This document shows positions 1-11,130 of a stretch of 64,000 nt of DNA, one piece after another. Within the stretch, counting starts at the first letter, position 1; each line of letters begins with the position of its first letter. The notes beneath the pieces are model-generated. The model was not told the origin of the DNA, did not search any database, and was given only the letters and a program-made list of their open reading frames with translations. Both the position numbers and the translations under genes were made by a program. Where the stretch lies: NCBI RefSeq assembly GCF_949628215.1, contig NC_134276.1, positions 32,800,226 through 32,864,225 on the forward strand. Reading direction: 5' to 3'. This DNA comes from Phalacrocorax aristotelis (Eukaryota > Chordata > Aves > Suliformes > Phalacrocoracidae).

Positions 1-503
1 CACTTCGCAGAGAAAAGCACACTAATAGAAAAACATTTCTGTTTTCCAGCTGTTTCAGAACAATTATCCATTCTTGGTCTTCAGTTGTTATAGAGTCGCT
101 GGCTGTAACTGGCGTAAGTCAACCTACAAGACCGAGTACGAGAATTCCTGAGCTAGAGGGAATGTTCATTAGTACCTTTACTTCCAAATGTTTTTTAGTG
201 TATGTTTTAAAAAGAGCACAGCATACAGATTGAGAGGTGTCTTGCAAAGGGTTGTTGAACAAGTCGTAGAGCCAGTCACCCTAATTTAAGCCTCCATTTG
301 TCTCCCCATTTTTAATGAAGTGGCTAATCCTTGAACACAAGACTGGCAATAACCCTTTGCCAAAATGCACTGAGACAGTGACAAGCTACATAAATATTAG
401 CTACTGACTTCTCCAAGTTTTGACTGAGAATATTGTAGAACATGAAATTCAGTTGAGCAAGAAAGTATACCTAAAGTGTAGGATTTAAGTAAAAAAAAAA
501 CTT

Positions 504-505
504 GC
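504..505 (-). other. SLC25A30: Non-canonical GC splice donor of SLC25A30 exon 6
   Basis: The exon ending ...GGATTATGGAAG (codons G-L-W-K) is followed on the minus strand by GCAAGTTTT, so the donor is AAG|GCAAGT. No in-frame GT donor lies nearby, and in the family the LWK residues are followed directly by the next exon (GVSL...). The rest of the site matches the strong donor consensus, as is usual for GC-AG introns. The matching acceptor lies outside the window. Confidence 0.8.
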
Positions 506-3500
506 CTTCCATAATCCTTTAGTGCCTTCCTTTTGGTAGATCTGTATGAAGTTGCCCATCATTCCTCCTTGAATCACACTACCTTGGGCTTGCATTCTGA
601 TCTGAGATTCATTTGAAGATAAAATTAGAAAATAAATACCTTTCAAACACATAACCAATGAAGTGTTAGTAAAACTGTATTAAACTATTAAGTTACAATC
701 TTCTAAGTAATAAAGTAAATTTCTCTTTGAATACAAATTAATAGCTGGCATTATCATAACTATGATGCAATCTTTTGAAGTGCCTTAACTACCCAGATGC
801 AGCTGCTAATTTTGAACAAGTACATGGTGTCGTTCTTAACTGCATTAAGTCATGCCTATTTCTGTATTGTACACGACTTCATTTAGATTAGACTGACAGA
901 TGGGTTCTGCAGGATGTCCTTTACAGTGTTCTCACAGGAACACGTTAAAATGAAAGGTTAAAAAGATTAAGGTTTCAGCTAGTGAGAGCCATGGTCTTCA
1001 ACCCTGTGGATTTTTAAGAATGTCCTTGGGAAACTGCCATGGTAACTACCAAATACAAGTCTGGTGACAAGCAAGTTAGTACGTGGACATAATTTTGAGA
1101 AATAACTAATTGAAGCCACACTTGAAATAGAAGCTTTTCTTTGAAATGCCTCTATATAACCACACTAGCCCTATGAAGGATTAAGTTTTGAGTTGTTTTA
1201 GAAGAACAGAAAGTTTTCTTGAATTTTTCATTAGAGGCAGCCAGGTAGGTCACATGATACAGTTTTGTAAGTTAAATACCATCAACCCTTTTACGTAACT
1301 GGAAAAGAGGCCATTGACTACCATTAGGCTAACAGATTCTTAAAGAGGTGATGTTTCACTGACTCTTAAATGACTGATGCTAGGACACTATTTCCGTGGA
1401 CACTGGATTGCAAAGCCTCTCTACAGGATTAAAGAATCATACAGTACAAGTAGCACTCACTGAACTCTTGCCTCTCAATTGATCTTCACCTATTTTGAGC
1501 TCGAGAAACATCCTGGTATAGCAGTGTTAGCAAGAAGTGTAAATGAAATATGCAGCACAGCTTCCACACAAACACTATAGCATGAAAGTTACCAAAACAG
1601 TCATCTTAAATTATTCTCTTCCCACCCCCAGGAAAAGTTATATGGGTCCAACTGCATCCCCAGCCATCAGTTCCCTGGTGCTTACTTCCAAATAATCAGC
1701 ATGGGCCAGAAGAAGGTTCCAAGAATTCAGGATGTCACTGATTTTTTAAGTTAGGAGATGAGAATAAATAGGGATACAAAACAACAAATCCTGTATTCAT
1801 CAGGATATTCTGCATTTCCTCAAGGAAAGGACAAAAAATAAGGACAAACTATACAGAATACATAATTACCTTTAAGACATCTGTAGGGTTAGCAATAGAT
1901 GATGAAATTACTCCCGAAAGAATGCCACACAGAACATTTATCATAAGGGTTTCATCTATTCCATGGACAAAGAAAGAGAGTTTAGCTGCAGATTCACAAA
2001 GCTTAAGATGCAACAGGGCAGGATGATGCCAGCCCCCGGGCCCCGCTTTAACTAGAGAAAGTGCCAATTACAGAAGCCTTAAAAACTGCTCTGACAAGTT
2101 TTCCTTGCTGAATCACTTTGAACAAGTCCACTGAGATTACATTTCTCATACCAGTTGCAGCAAACTCCTACAGTAAGATATCAAATGGAAACAACCTGCT
2201 TCAAGCAAACCAGTCCTCAATTAAATTGAAAAAAAAAAAAAACCCCACTCACCTTCTGGATGCTCAACAAACATTCTTTTCAAGCTCTGGTAAGTGCCTA
2301 TTTTTATAGTACCATATGAAGCTTGGCGTAGCATTGCAGGTGCAATCCTGTAAAAATAGGCAGTAATAATATTTATGCTCAAAATTGCAAAAGAGTGATT
2401 AACAAATACTTTCTAGAGCAGCAGAAACTGAACACAAGATATCTACCAGAGAAAGGTTTGTTCATTTAAATCAACAATTTAAACTCGCTACAGGCAGAAC
2501 AAGGTTTTGTTGTTTTGGGGGGATTTAGGACTATTTGTTTTTTATTTAAATAAAGCCTGGAAGAACATGAGTGAGCTGTGGAAGGATTACTATTAAAGCA
2601 TACCTCAACTTGTGCTCTATAGAATAGCTGGTAAGCTTGTCTGAAATGTAATCTGCACATTACATCTTTCCACCGCCACCTTGCATGTTTTAAAGAAAAG
2701 CATGCCCATTTATACATAAAGGTTAATTCAATTTTTCTTCCAACTGAGAGATGGAACAACCATAGCAGCACTGTACAGAATGACTTTATGCTTAGCTTTT
2801 TTTTCTTCCAGGTAGGTAGGTTTGTTTGTTTTAAACTTTGCAGAGTGCAAAGATTGAAGCAACCTAAGCTTGGGCTTTCAACTTCCAGATTAACTGACGC
2901 TAACCAAATACCTTGTAAATCTGATACCCAAGAATTCACACACTAGTGCTTATAATTATCAATATACTGTTCAAAAAGCATTACTGCAAGTCAGTTAATT
3001 TTACCCAGAGTATAAGGCTTTCAATCCTTCTTCTTTGCATATTCTGACTAGTGCATGCATCATTCCACGGTAGCGGATCTCTTTATATTTAGCATCATTA
3101 ACTTGACCTTGAACCTGCAGACGTGTTTTGGTCAGATCAATGGGGAAAGTACCTTAAAGAAAAATCAGAGAGAAAATTAATCAAGTATGTACCTAACCAA
3201 AGACGAAGAAAAAGCAGCCTTTAATATATACTAACACACATAAAAATACTCCCAGGGAAAAAGGTGTCTCTTAACAATACTTTCTTTCAAAGAAGTGGTT
3301 CGTTTTATGTCACCCTGTTTCTTCTAAAAGCTTGTCAGAGGACCTGCCTACCTCCTGTGTTGACATTTTGCTTTCACTATGTTTTCAGGCAAGATGGTAT
3401 TGCCTAGTTGTAAACAGCCACACCGAATAGGACTCTGCAATCACTATCAAGTACAGAGTTTGTGTGTGTGTTCTGCCAACATCTTTGAAGAGCATTTCAT

Positions 3501-4644
3501 TGAAGGCAAAGAAATAAATTCCATAGAACAAGCTATACAGATTCTAGCCTGGAACCTAAAAAAGCAACAGCAGCAGTATCCATTTCTGTTACTGCTTTCC
3601 TGCAGCCTACTGCAATGACAAGTTCTTAACTCTCCATGCTCCCTTTATCAAAGGGTTTAGAAAGCATATTCCTCCAGAGCTTATATTTAAGGGACCACCT
3701 CAACATTCAATACTCACCTAAACACTAACAGGAGTCAGTACCAACTACGTCTGTTCTAACGAGGTTTACCAGACAAGCCAGGTTTTATGAATTGTTTGTC
3801 TTCCTCAAAGCTTTTGGCATTATTGCCCATGTTCAGTCAAGTCAAACAAGACTTTTCAAACTCAAGTTTCAACAAGATTCATAAGGGAAGGTAGAAAAGG
3901 AAAACAAAATTGTAGTTTTAAGTGTGGTTTTATACCACATCTACTTTATTAGAGAGACTTTACATGCAAGCCTGCCACATGTCAGACTATGTTCTGCTAC
4001 TACGAAAATGCAGATTTCCTTTATTTTCACATACACACATGCATTTCAGGTAAGACTTCAAAAAGATATTAGTATTTAGGTTTCTCTCTAGAGTAGGCAC
4101 TAAGACATCAGATGCACTGTCTCGTTATAGCAATTATTCTATGTAGCACACTAACTGAACTTAAGTGTTCAAATCTAATCAGTCAGTCACACTTGAGAAA
4201 AGGGAATCTGAACTACAACATAGCTACTCAGAAAAGCTAAGCGAGAAATTTTACAAGGTAAGACTTTAACTTGTCTACTCAGGCAACACAGAAACTGTGT
4301 ATATTTATGACCAGCATCTAGGAATTGATCAAACACCAAATAATAGAATCCAAAGGCAAAGTTTATATATAGACAAGACTCACAGGGGATGCGAGTTTAC
4401 AGACAGAAGTGTTCTGACATTGTAACAGAGCTCTGAGAAACTATTCAGTCAGCATTAATGAAAAAAACTCTATGCCATACCCCACCATATACTACTGTGT
4501 CACTGATAGCACAGAACCAAGCTTGTTTTAAAAGGGACTGAGTAATGGAAATCATGTAAACAGTTAACAGAAAAGCTTACCACATTCTGCAGTGATTGAT
4601 GCTAACCCTCCATAGATAAAGGGCTTCCAGTTTAGCGCTGACAT
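506..4644 (-). CDS. SLC25A30: SLC25A30 (KMCP1), N-terminal half, 5 coding exons; gene runs off the left edge
   Basis: Mitochondrial inner-membrane carrier of the SLC25 family (kidney mitochondrial carrier protein 1). Coding pieces in transcript order are 4581-4644 (ATG at 4644-4642, inside exon 4581-4659), 3005-3152, 2253-2347, 1870-1955 and 506-601. They join in one frame into 163 codons of a protein that is about 291 residues long in mammals. It starts [20 protein letters not shown]. The carrier signature Px[DE]xx[KR] is seen twice: PIDLTK at residues 25-30 and PTDVLK at 126-131, the latter just before the exon 5/6 junction. Acceptors are all AG. Donors are GT except after 506, where the donor is GC (see separate entry). 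The third carrier repeat and the stop lie beyond position 1. Related SLC25A14 is the main alternative, but the N-terminus fits SLC25A30 better. The transported substrate cannot be read from the sequence. Confidence 0.93.
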
Positions 4645-4659
4645 TATTGATTCTTCTTT

Positions 4660-7600
4660 CTGTGAAATAAGACAATGATTTAACACATCTGTAAGTACAT
4701 CAGTTATATACATACTAACACTTAATAAAACTCTGTGCCTTGTCCATTTAAGATGAGCCTTCCAAACATACTTAGGGTAAGAACATTTAATACCTTTGAC
4801 AATCAGAAGAAAGTCGGTAATACCACACAAAGGCATCTGGGTTCGAGTCAATGTCTCTACTGTGTAACTGGGCCACCACTACGCTCATCATGAAAGGTTA
4901 AAGCAGTTTGTCACCCAGGCACGATCTCAAGGAACACTGCAGTGAATAACCTCCAGTGATTCTTAGCAAGCTGAACTAGTTTGACTACATCCTGCAATCA
5001 AATGGAACTTTAAGGCAGTCACTACTAAACTTCAGTCCCTTTTCCCACCCCCACCCCCTGCCCCAATATCAACATTAACCTGAGCTGAGCTGGTACACCT
5101 GGACCAGGTGCATAGGCAATAGGGGTGCATACAACACTTTGCTTCCATTAGGGCCTATTTCTGATACCAGAGTTCACAATATTCATTCTTGTGAATGTTA
5201 TACGAAAATAGCGTAACCACGTACATGCAGCCTTTTTTACTGTAAAAGGCCTTTCTAGCTTAGACGTCAATTAAGCTAATTTGACAAACTGACCACAAAT
5301 CATAGTTAATGACGGCATGTGCTTTGCAAGATGCTAAAATAATCCTATTACCTTAGAAAAGAGATAAGATCTGCAAAACCAGACTAATCCTGCCGATACG
5401 AGACTGCCCTTCTCAAAACCAAGTAGGTGTCTCCACAGCTTATTTTTTCCCTTCCTCATAATATAAATACTTTCCATTCCCCATTTTCTATAATACCCTC
5501 CTAAACATTGGATTCTATCATTACCTTTTGCCAATTAATTTTGCAGAATAATTGTACTTGAAGCTATTTCCCTTGGCACTTCCATTCCTTGTTATTTTGT
5601 TTATTCACCTGTACTGCCCAGCTGGAAAATATTGCAAATACACCAGTTAATTAGCACCACCTTTTCTGAAGTCAAACCTTCCTTGGTCACTTCCTCTAGA
5701 AGTGCCAGTAATCCAGCATCCAAAGTTAACAGAAGTTGCAGACACTGAGCATGCCTGAATAGTTACTGCAGCCCTAGTTTTCCTTTAACATCTTTACTTC
5801 ATGATGAGTTACCTGGGTCTCCAGTCTTCCGACACTCAATACAATAAAAAAACCCATAGTAGCTCAAAGGACACAATTTCAAATACTCAACAACCAAGTG
5901 CACAAAAATCCATCTTACTCTTTAGGCTGCTGCAGAGAACATCACTAATGTAAAAAACCAAAGAAAAGGCAAGTCAGGGCACCCACTATATTGCCAAGAA
6001 GGTTACAATACAGAGATCAGGAGCCACAGACTATGCCAGCTTCTCAACATGAAAGCAGTAGAGCCACATGGGTATGACACTGTGCCAGAGGGAGGCCACT
6101 TACAGCTCCAAGCTCCTCATAGTCCTGTCCTGCCATGATTAATGGCAGATCATTTAATTAATGGAGACAAAGCCAAGCTCAGTTTTCTCCACTATCAGCC
6201 ACACGCGTGATCTTTGCTTTTGATTAACTTGTCAAAATTGAAAATACAGGTAACTTTTTTCCCCTCAACATATTAAAACAAATTTTCATCTATCACAAAT
6301 ACTGTAACACTGATAAAACTAAAATATATCTGTTCTTTTGTTTGTTTTGTATTTCATTCTCCCTAGGCAATGAAGGCTACTCTGTTTTTCTGTGTAATTC
6401 TTGAACACCGACACAACGTAGAAGTATATAAGCACTGCCAACTAAAGTCTTCAATTAGTACACAGATTTACTAACATTAGCTGAAGTTTTGATATAGGAT
6501 ACTTTAATGTATGGATGTTATAACATGCTGTTCCTTTGACACATCCCAAGGTGCCTTACATAGAGCACCGTCAAGGTTTGTGCCTCTGAAAGGCTTACTA
6601 GCCTCCTTTACTGCTATTTAGGCTAAACTGCCTGAGTCTTTCCACTTATTTGCATCCTTCCTTCTAGTTTTCCATACTTACAGGAAGAAGTTAAAGCAGA
6701 GTGGCAGAGCTGACCTTTAAAAACAAAGAAAAAATCCAAAAAACACACCAGCACTTTGCCCTTTCACCTCAACTATCTTGTTTCCTGATTTCTCATTTTG
6801 CTTCTTACCCAGAATTTCTTCCCTACACTGATAAAAATAGCAAGCACCTCCTTAGAAGAATTCTATTGGCAATTCAGTGGCAAACTACTTAAAAAACAGA
6901 GTCCAGCCCTCATTATAGAATAAATTGAGGTCTCTAATTTTACTAGAAAGAAGTTGTCTTTATCAAATATATATTGTTGTTCCCTGAACATCAGTAAGAT
7001 GACACAGCCAATACTACTCCTAAAGGGCTCTGGGTTAGATAAATCCAGAGATTCATCCACGCAGCCTTTGCAAAAGTCAGAAGCAACTCTGATTGCTTTT
7101 AATTGGTGGCATGACTGAAATAAAATCAAAGGCCCAGGTTCCATAACAGAGTGCATCAATTAAATATTTAGATATTTCCCTGTTTGTAAACAGACTTTAA
7201 AAGTCAGATAACAAATTCTTTATTGGTTAGCTATATCGTTAGTATACTAGGCACGCAGTATACTCCAGCTTACAGTACTTTTAGCTATTTAAAATGGATT
7301 TGACCCTTGAACATTAAAGAAGGCTTATGCTAAATGAGTTATTAGTCCTAAAAAATTATTACCTGCAAAATAAGGATGCACATATAAGATAGTTATGCAA
7401 GCAATACTTTCTAACTGCATGGATTACACTGCAGACAGACAGCTCGGACTTTGCATTCAAGCGGTGAAGCATCATCGGGGGGGGGGGGGGGGGGGAAACA
7501 GGGCTAAAGCTAGTGGCAAGTTCTTACAAAATACCAGCTGTCTTACAAGTACAGCAGTCAGCGAAAGACCACACACCCCACGTCCCCCCAAAAAAATACC

Positions 7601-7991
7601 CAAAACAAAACTAAAGGGATTGCCTGCAGCAGTCCCTCCCCGAGGGCCATTGCCCTGAGGGGCATTTAAACAGCTGGAGGGAGAAGGACACGGCGACACC
7701 TTTAAGCTCCAGACGCATCCGGCCTCGAGACCAGGAGCGTCGGGAGGGGAAAGAAAACAACGAAGAGAAGGAGGCGACATGTCCCTGCTGGGGCGGTGGA
7801 GGGCTCTGGAGAGTGCCGAGCAAAGCTCAGGGAAACCCCCGCCCTCCTTCAGAGGTGGCACTCAGTGCAGCTCACAGAGAAATATTTGCACCCGGCCGGC
7901 GAGGCGGCGGAGGGGCGTCGCCGGCCCAGGTACGAGATGGCGGCACCCCCCGGAGCTCCCCACCACCCAACGCCACCCCCTCGCCACTTAC
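4660..7991 (-). other. SLC25A30: SLC25A30 intron 1
   Basis: About 3.3 kb between the probable 5'UTR exon and the exon with the start codon. AT-rich, with no recognisable coding exon. It contains the G19 run at 7477-7495 (C19 on the transcribed strand). The other introns are 3153-4580, 2348-3004, 1956-2252 and 602-1869, and 1-505 belongs to the following intron. I see no further gene or repeat in them that I can name. Confidence 0.6.
7477..7495. repeat. Homopolymer run of 19 G
   Basis: Nineteen consecutive G on the plus strand inside SLC25A30 intron 1, near the CpG island. Such runs are unstable and prone to sequencing length errors; the exact number is uncertain. Confidence 0.95.
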
Positions 7992-8400
7992 CACCCAGGC
8001 CTCCGCGTCCTCCGCAGCCAGCCGCCGCCGCCAGTAATAAAGGCCAGCCCCGCTCCCTTCAGCTGGGGCGGCCGTTGGGGAACGTGGGGCCCCGCCTCGT
8101 TCCCCGCGGAGTGGCGCGGGGAGGCGGGCTCTCCTGAGGGGATGGGGGACTCGAGTGTCGGTGGAAGGGGTGGATTTAAAGGCCCCGCGGCCTTGAGAGG
8201 AGATTTGGGGCAGGGGGGAGGCAATAAAGCGCCCCGTCCTTCCAGTCAGCCGCCTACCTTCCCCGCTGGCCTTGGGAGGCCGGCGGGGCAGGGCGGGGCG
8301 GTATTTTCCAGTGGGGCGATCCCGCCCCGGGGAAAGTGGAACAGCTATGGCAGGTATTTCAGTGCTTCTCGGTTAATGAACAGGTCACTCACCCCGCAGG
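7650..8400 (-). promoter_or_regulatory. SLC25A30: CpG island and probable SLC25A30 promoter
   Basis: A sharp switch from AT-rich intron to GC- and CpG-rich sequence, with repeated GC boxes (GGGGCAGGGCGGGGCGG around 8284-8300, and CCCCGCCC forms around 8090 and 8325). It surrounds the putative first exon of SLC25A30. The plus strand of the same island carries long open frames that look like GC-rich shadows rather than genes. No clear TATA box is seen. CpG-island promoters are often bidirectional, so a divergent plus-strand non-coding transcript is possible, but nothing proves it. Confidence 0.65.
7992..8100 (-). other. SLC25A30: Probable non-coding first exon of SLC25A30
   Basis: Translation starts inside exon 4581-4659, which has a good AG acceptor (TTATTTCACAG at 4670-4660), so at least one upstream 5'UTR exon is needed. 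The only strong minus-strand donor in the CpG-rich block upstream is GTGG|TAAGT-like, read as G|GTAAGTGG, with the exon ending at 7992. The transcription start is not determined and the upper boundary given is only approximate. A weaker donor (AAG|GTAGGC near 8255) could define an alternative first exon. Confidence 0.55.
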
Positions 8401-8450
8401 GTTTCTCCTCCTCGTTAACTGTAACAAAATCGATTTTGTCCCTGGGTTGA

Positions 8451-10847
8451 CAGTTGTTTGGCCGCCTGTGCTGCCTAGCGATATCAGGGTTAAGTTTCTT
8501 TAAATCGGTACGGGAACTTCAGATACCCGCCCTGTGGAGGAACAGAAAGCGGCAGGGTGGATTTAACTATATACTTTACACTTTAAAATACCGCCTTGAA
8601 TATTTTTGACAAAATACTTCCGCAGGTGATTTTTTACAATTATTATTATGCAGCTTTGTGCAATCCTAACTATGTTTCTTTGCACTACCAACGCTGAAAT
8701 TACACGCTTGGTATGTAAGCTTTACATTGATTTGTAAATATATATCCAATGCCCTTCCAGAAGGGTCACAGTACGGGACATCGGCTGAGGCCACCATAAC
8801 ACTGCCTGGCCAGAGGAGGAACATGGGGGCTGTCCAAAAGTGCAGGTCTCAGCTCTTGTACAGGTGGCAGTGACCAGTCGAGGACAGCTGGACAAGAACC
8901 AGAACTACTCCGTTCCCTTGGTTTAGATCCTAAGACTCCCTGTGAAATAGTTGAAAATAGCTTTTTCTCTGCCCCTAAAAGCAGCCTGTTCTGGCAACAC
9001 AGTGCTTTCCTTATCTGACTGAATTGTTGCCAGATGTGCTTGTAGGACCTACCCCCATGTGCTTGTAGGATCTACCCTTGTAGTGCAGCCCTACTGCCAC
9101 TGTCACTCTGCTGCCTCGCAAGTGGATGGCATGCCTGACCCTTGAAAGGTCAGAAGACCCTGTGGTACTGCTCCCCTGGCCAATCTCAGGGCAAGGATGG
9201 TGGCTGAGAAACTAAATTTAAGCTTACCGGCTGGTAGAGGAAGGATAATGCCCATTCAGCTCTCTTTAAGAAGCTGGCTATGGCCTTACATGAATCTGTC
9301 AATAAAACATAAGGAATTTGATTCCCAGCATGCTGTAAATACAGTGAAAATAGTTCTCTACAACCATCTGAGTCCATCGCAGTCTCCCCAGAAATTTTAC
9401 ATTCCAGTGGTTACGGCATGGGCAGCCCACAGAGCTCATGCTGCAGTCGCAGTGTTGCAAAGTTGTCTTTGCAGATGGGCCTCTCGGGAGGTAGGTACAA
9501 ACTCACACCCCAGAATTGGTACTCATGTTCACACCCCCTCCTGAAACTCCTAGTAACTGTCCAGTACTGGCCAGGTTTTATATCTACAGCAGGGGGAATT
9601 TTATTTGAGGTAAACTTTGGATGGCTCCTTTCGCTCTTTCTTTTTGCACAGAGATCATTTGGACTGATTCTAACACTGAGGGATTTTGCAAGGCAGCCAC
9701 TTCTGTTTTCCAACTTCACAAATTTCTGTCTCCTTTTAAGAAGGACTTTAGTTCCAGTTTGACCTTATGTTGTCCCTGCAGTTTGGCCAGCTCTTTCCGC
9801 AGGCAGCCGGTTTTTATTATCTCTGATGCAAACCGGTTCCTGCTCACACAATTCAGCTTGCATGTGATCATGTTTCTTAAGTACCTATTAGCACTCAATC
9901 GTGTACTTCTAAATAAAGAGGAATTCAGGCTAACATTTGTTACTTCTAGTGACTTTCAGGTGGATCCTCTGAATAACCCCTGTTCTTGTGTTTTCAACCC
10001 GATTCATGCTACAAGGTACATAATGCTTTTATCAGCAGCCAACAGACTATTTTTGGCAAGCTGCCTTGAGCCTGACATCAGTGCCATATCGGTAGTTGAC
10101 TTTGGTGCTCAGCATCTTTTCACATGTCTCTGAAAGATGCATGTGCCACTGGTGTGCTACTGGTTACACAGTCTTACAACAGATTTGTCCAAAAGCCAGT
10201 TCTTTCCTGCTGGGCTGTGTAGGGCTGAGGTTTAATTAGTTAGTTCCCAAACCCCTAGCCTTACTGCTCCTGGGTTTCCTCACACATTTTTTGCGTTTCT
10301 TTTTTAAACAAAAGAGGGCCACCCTCAAACGATTCTACCAGAGAGCTCTGCTTTTTGTGCATTGATGCTTGTTTCACTATTTCCACTGCTACTTAAAATG
10401 GAAAATCATTTCTCTTCTGGTCTCGGCAGTGGTGAAGACAGTTTTGCCTAGTGCCCTGCTGCTTAAATGAATGGTTAGTAAGTGACCCAGATGGTTATGG
10501 GCATTATTCAAACTGCCTTGTCGTTTTGTCACTAGTTATCACCACTGGAGGTTTTCCTTTGTCCCTTGGAAACTTTCATAATTATTAGTCACACAATTCA
10601 TTTGCTTTGTTCATGTCACACTGGCTGCACGATGAAAGCAAGTCTGGCACATGGGAGTCAACTGCTCCCTGCCCTGGCACAGCCTTCTCATCTCCGGTGG
10701 TTGCACTTTCTGCCTGAGAAGGAGTTAATCTGGCCCTCCATACAGTAGGTAACTTCATTGGAAAAAAAAAAAACAACAAACATGCAATGTGCTATTGGCA
10801 CGTGTAAAAATATACAACATATTAAATAGTCCTTCCATTGTGTTTGC
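8451..10847. other. Intergenic DNA upstream of SLC25A30, no gene seen
   Basis: Non-coding sequence of ordinary composition. Open frames here (up to 170 codons at 9621-10133, plus strand) have no recognisable domain, no family resemblance and no splice context that supports them. A 23-bp tandem duplication lies at about 9034-9077 (unit beginning ATGTGCTTGTAGGA). Confidence 0.5.
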
Positions 10848-11130
10848 CAGGGACAAAGCCTCAGCTGGAGCACTATGTCCAGCTACATGTGATGCATTTC
10901 AGGAGGGCTGCAGAGAGGAGTTAGGAGAATAAGGCCAGGGATACAAAACATGATCTGCAAGGAAAGATTGAAAGAAGTAGACTTGTTTATTTTTAAAAAA
11001 AGATTGAGGATAACGTAGTCTTCAAGCCTGAAAGGTGTCCATACGGAGGAAACTTGTATTAGACACTTGTATTAGACGTTAGAACAGGCTTTCTAGTGGT
11101 ATGGACAGTGCTAGATGAGGTTGACTGGGG
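10848..11130 (+). mobile_element. Ancient CR1 LINE fragment
   Basis: Degraded resemblance to the end of CR1 ORF2. In order it shows CAGCTGGAGCACTATGTCCAG, GGAGGGCTGCAGAGAGG, CAAGGAAAGATTGAAAGAA, GACTTGTTTA and GTCTTCAAGCCTGAAAGG. These are the landmarks of the SLEYC...QRRA...[13 protein letters not shown]...LITVFKYLKG region. There are many indels and no open frame, so this is an old copy. Confidence 0.7.

Noticed and set aside
2466-2939. 157-codon minus-strand frame inside SLC25A30
   Set aside because: Lies wholly in the intron between exons 2253-2347 and 3005-3152. Sequence unrelated to the carrier family.
7779-8450. 223-codon plus-strand open frame across the SLC25A30 CpG island
   Set aside because: GC-rich sequence with few stops, open in several frames on both strands. 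Low-complexity Pro/Gly/Arg composition and no domain. It overlaps the promoter of SLC25A30.
9621-10133. 170-codon plus-strand open frame upstream of SLC25A30
   Set aside because: No recognisable domain, signal peptide or splice context. It overlaps other random frames in ordinary intergenic DNA.
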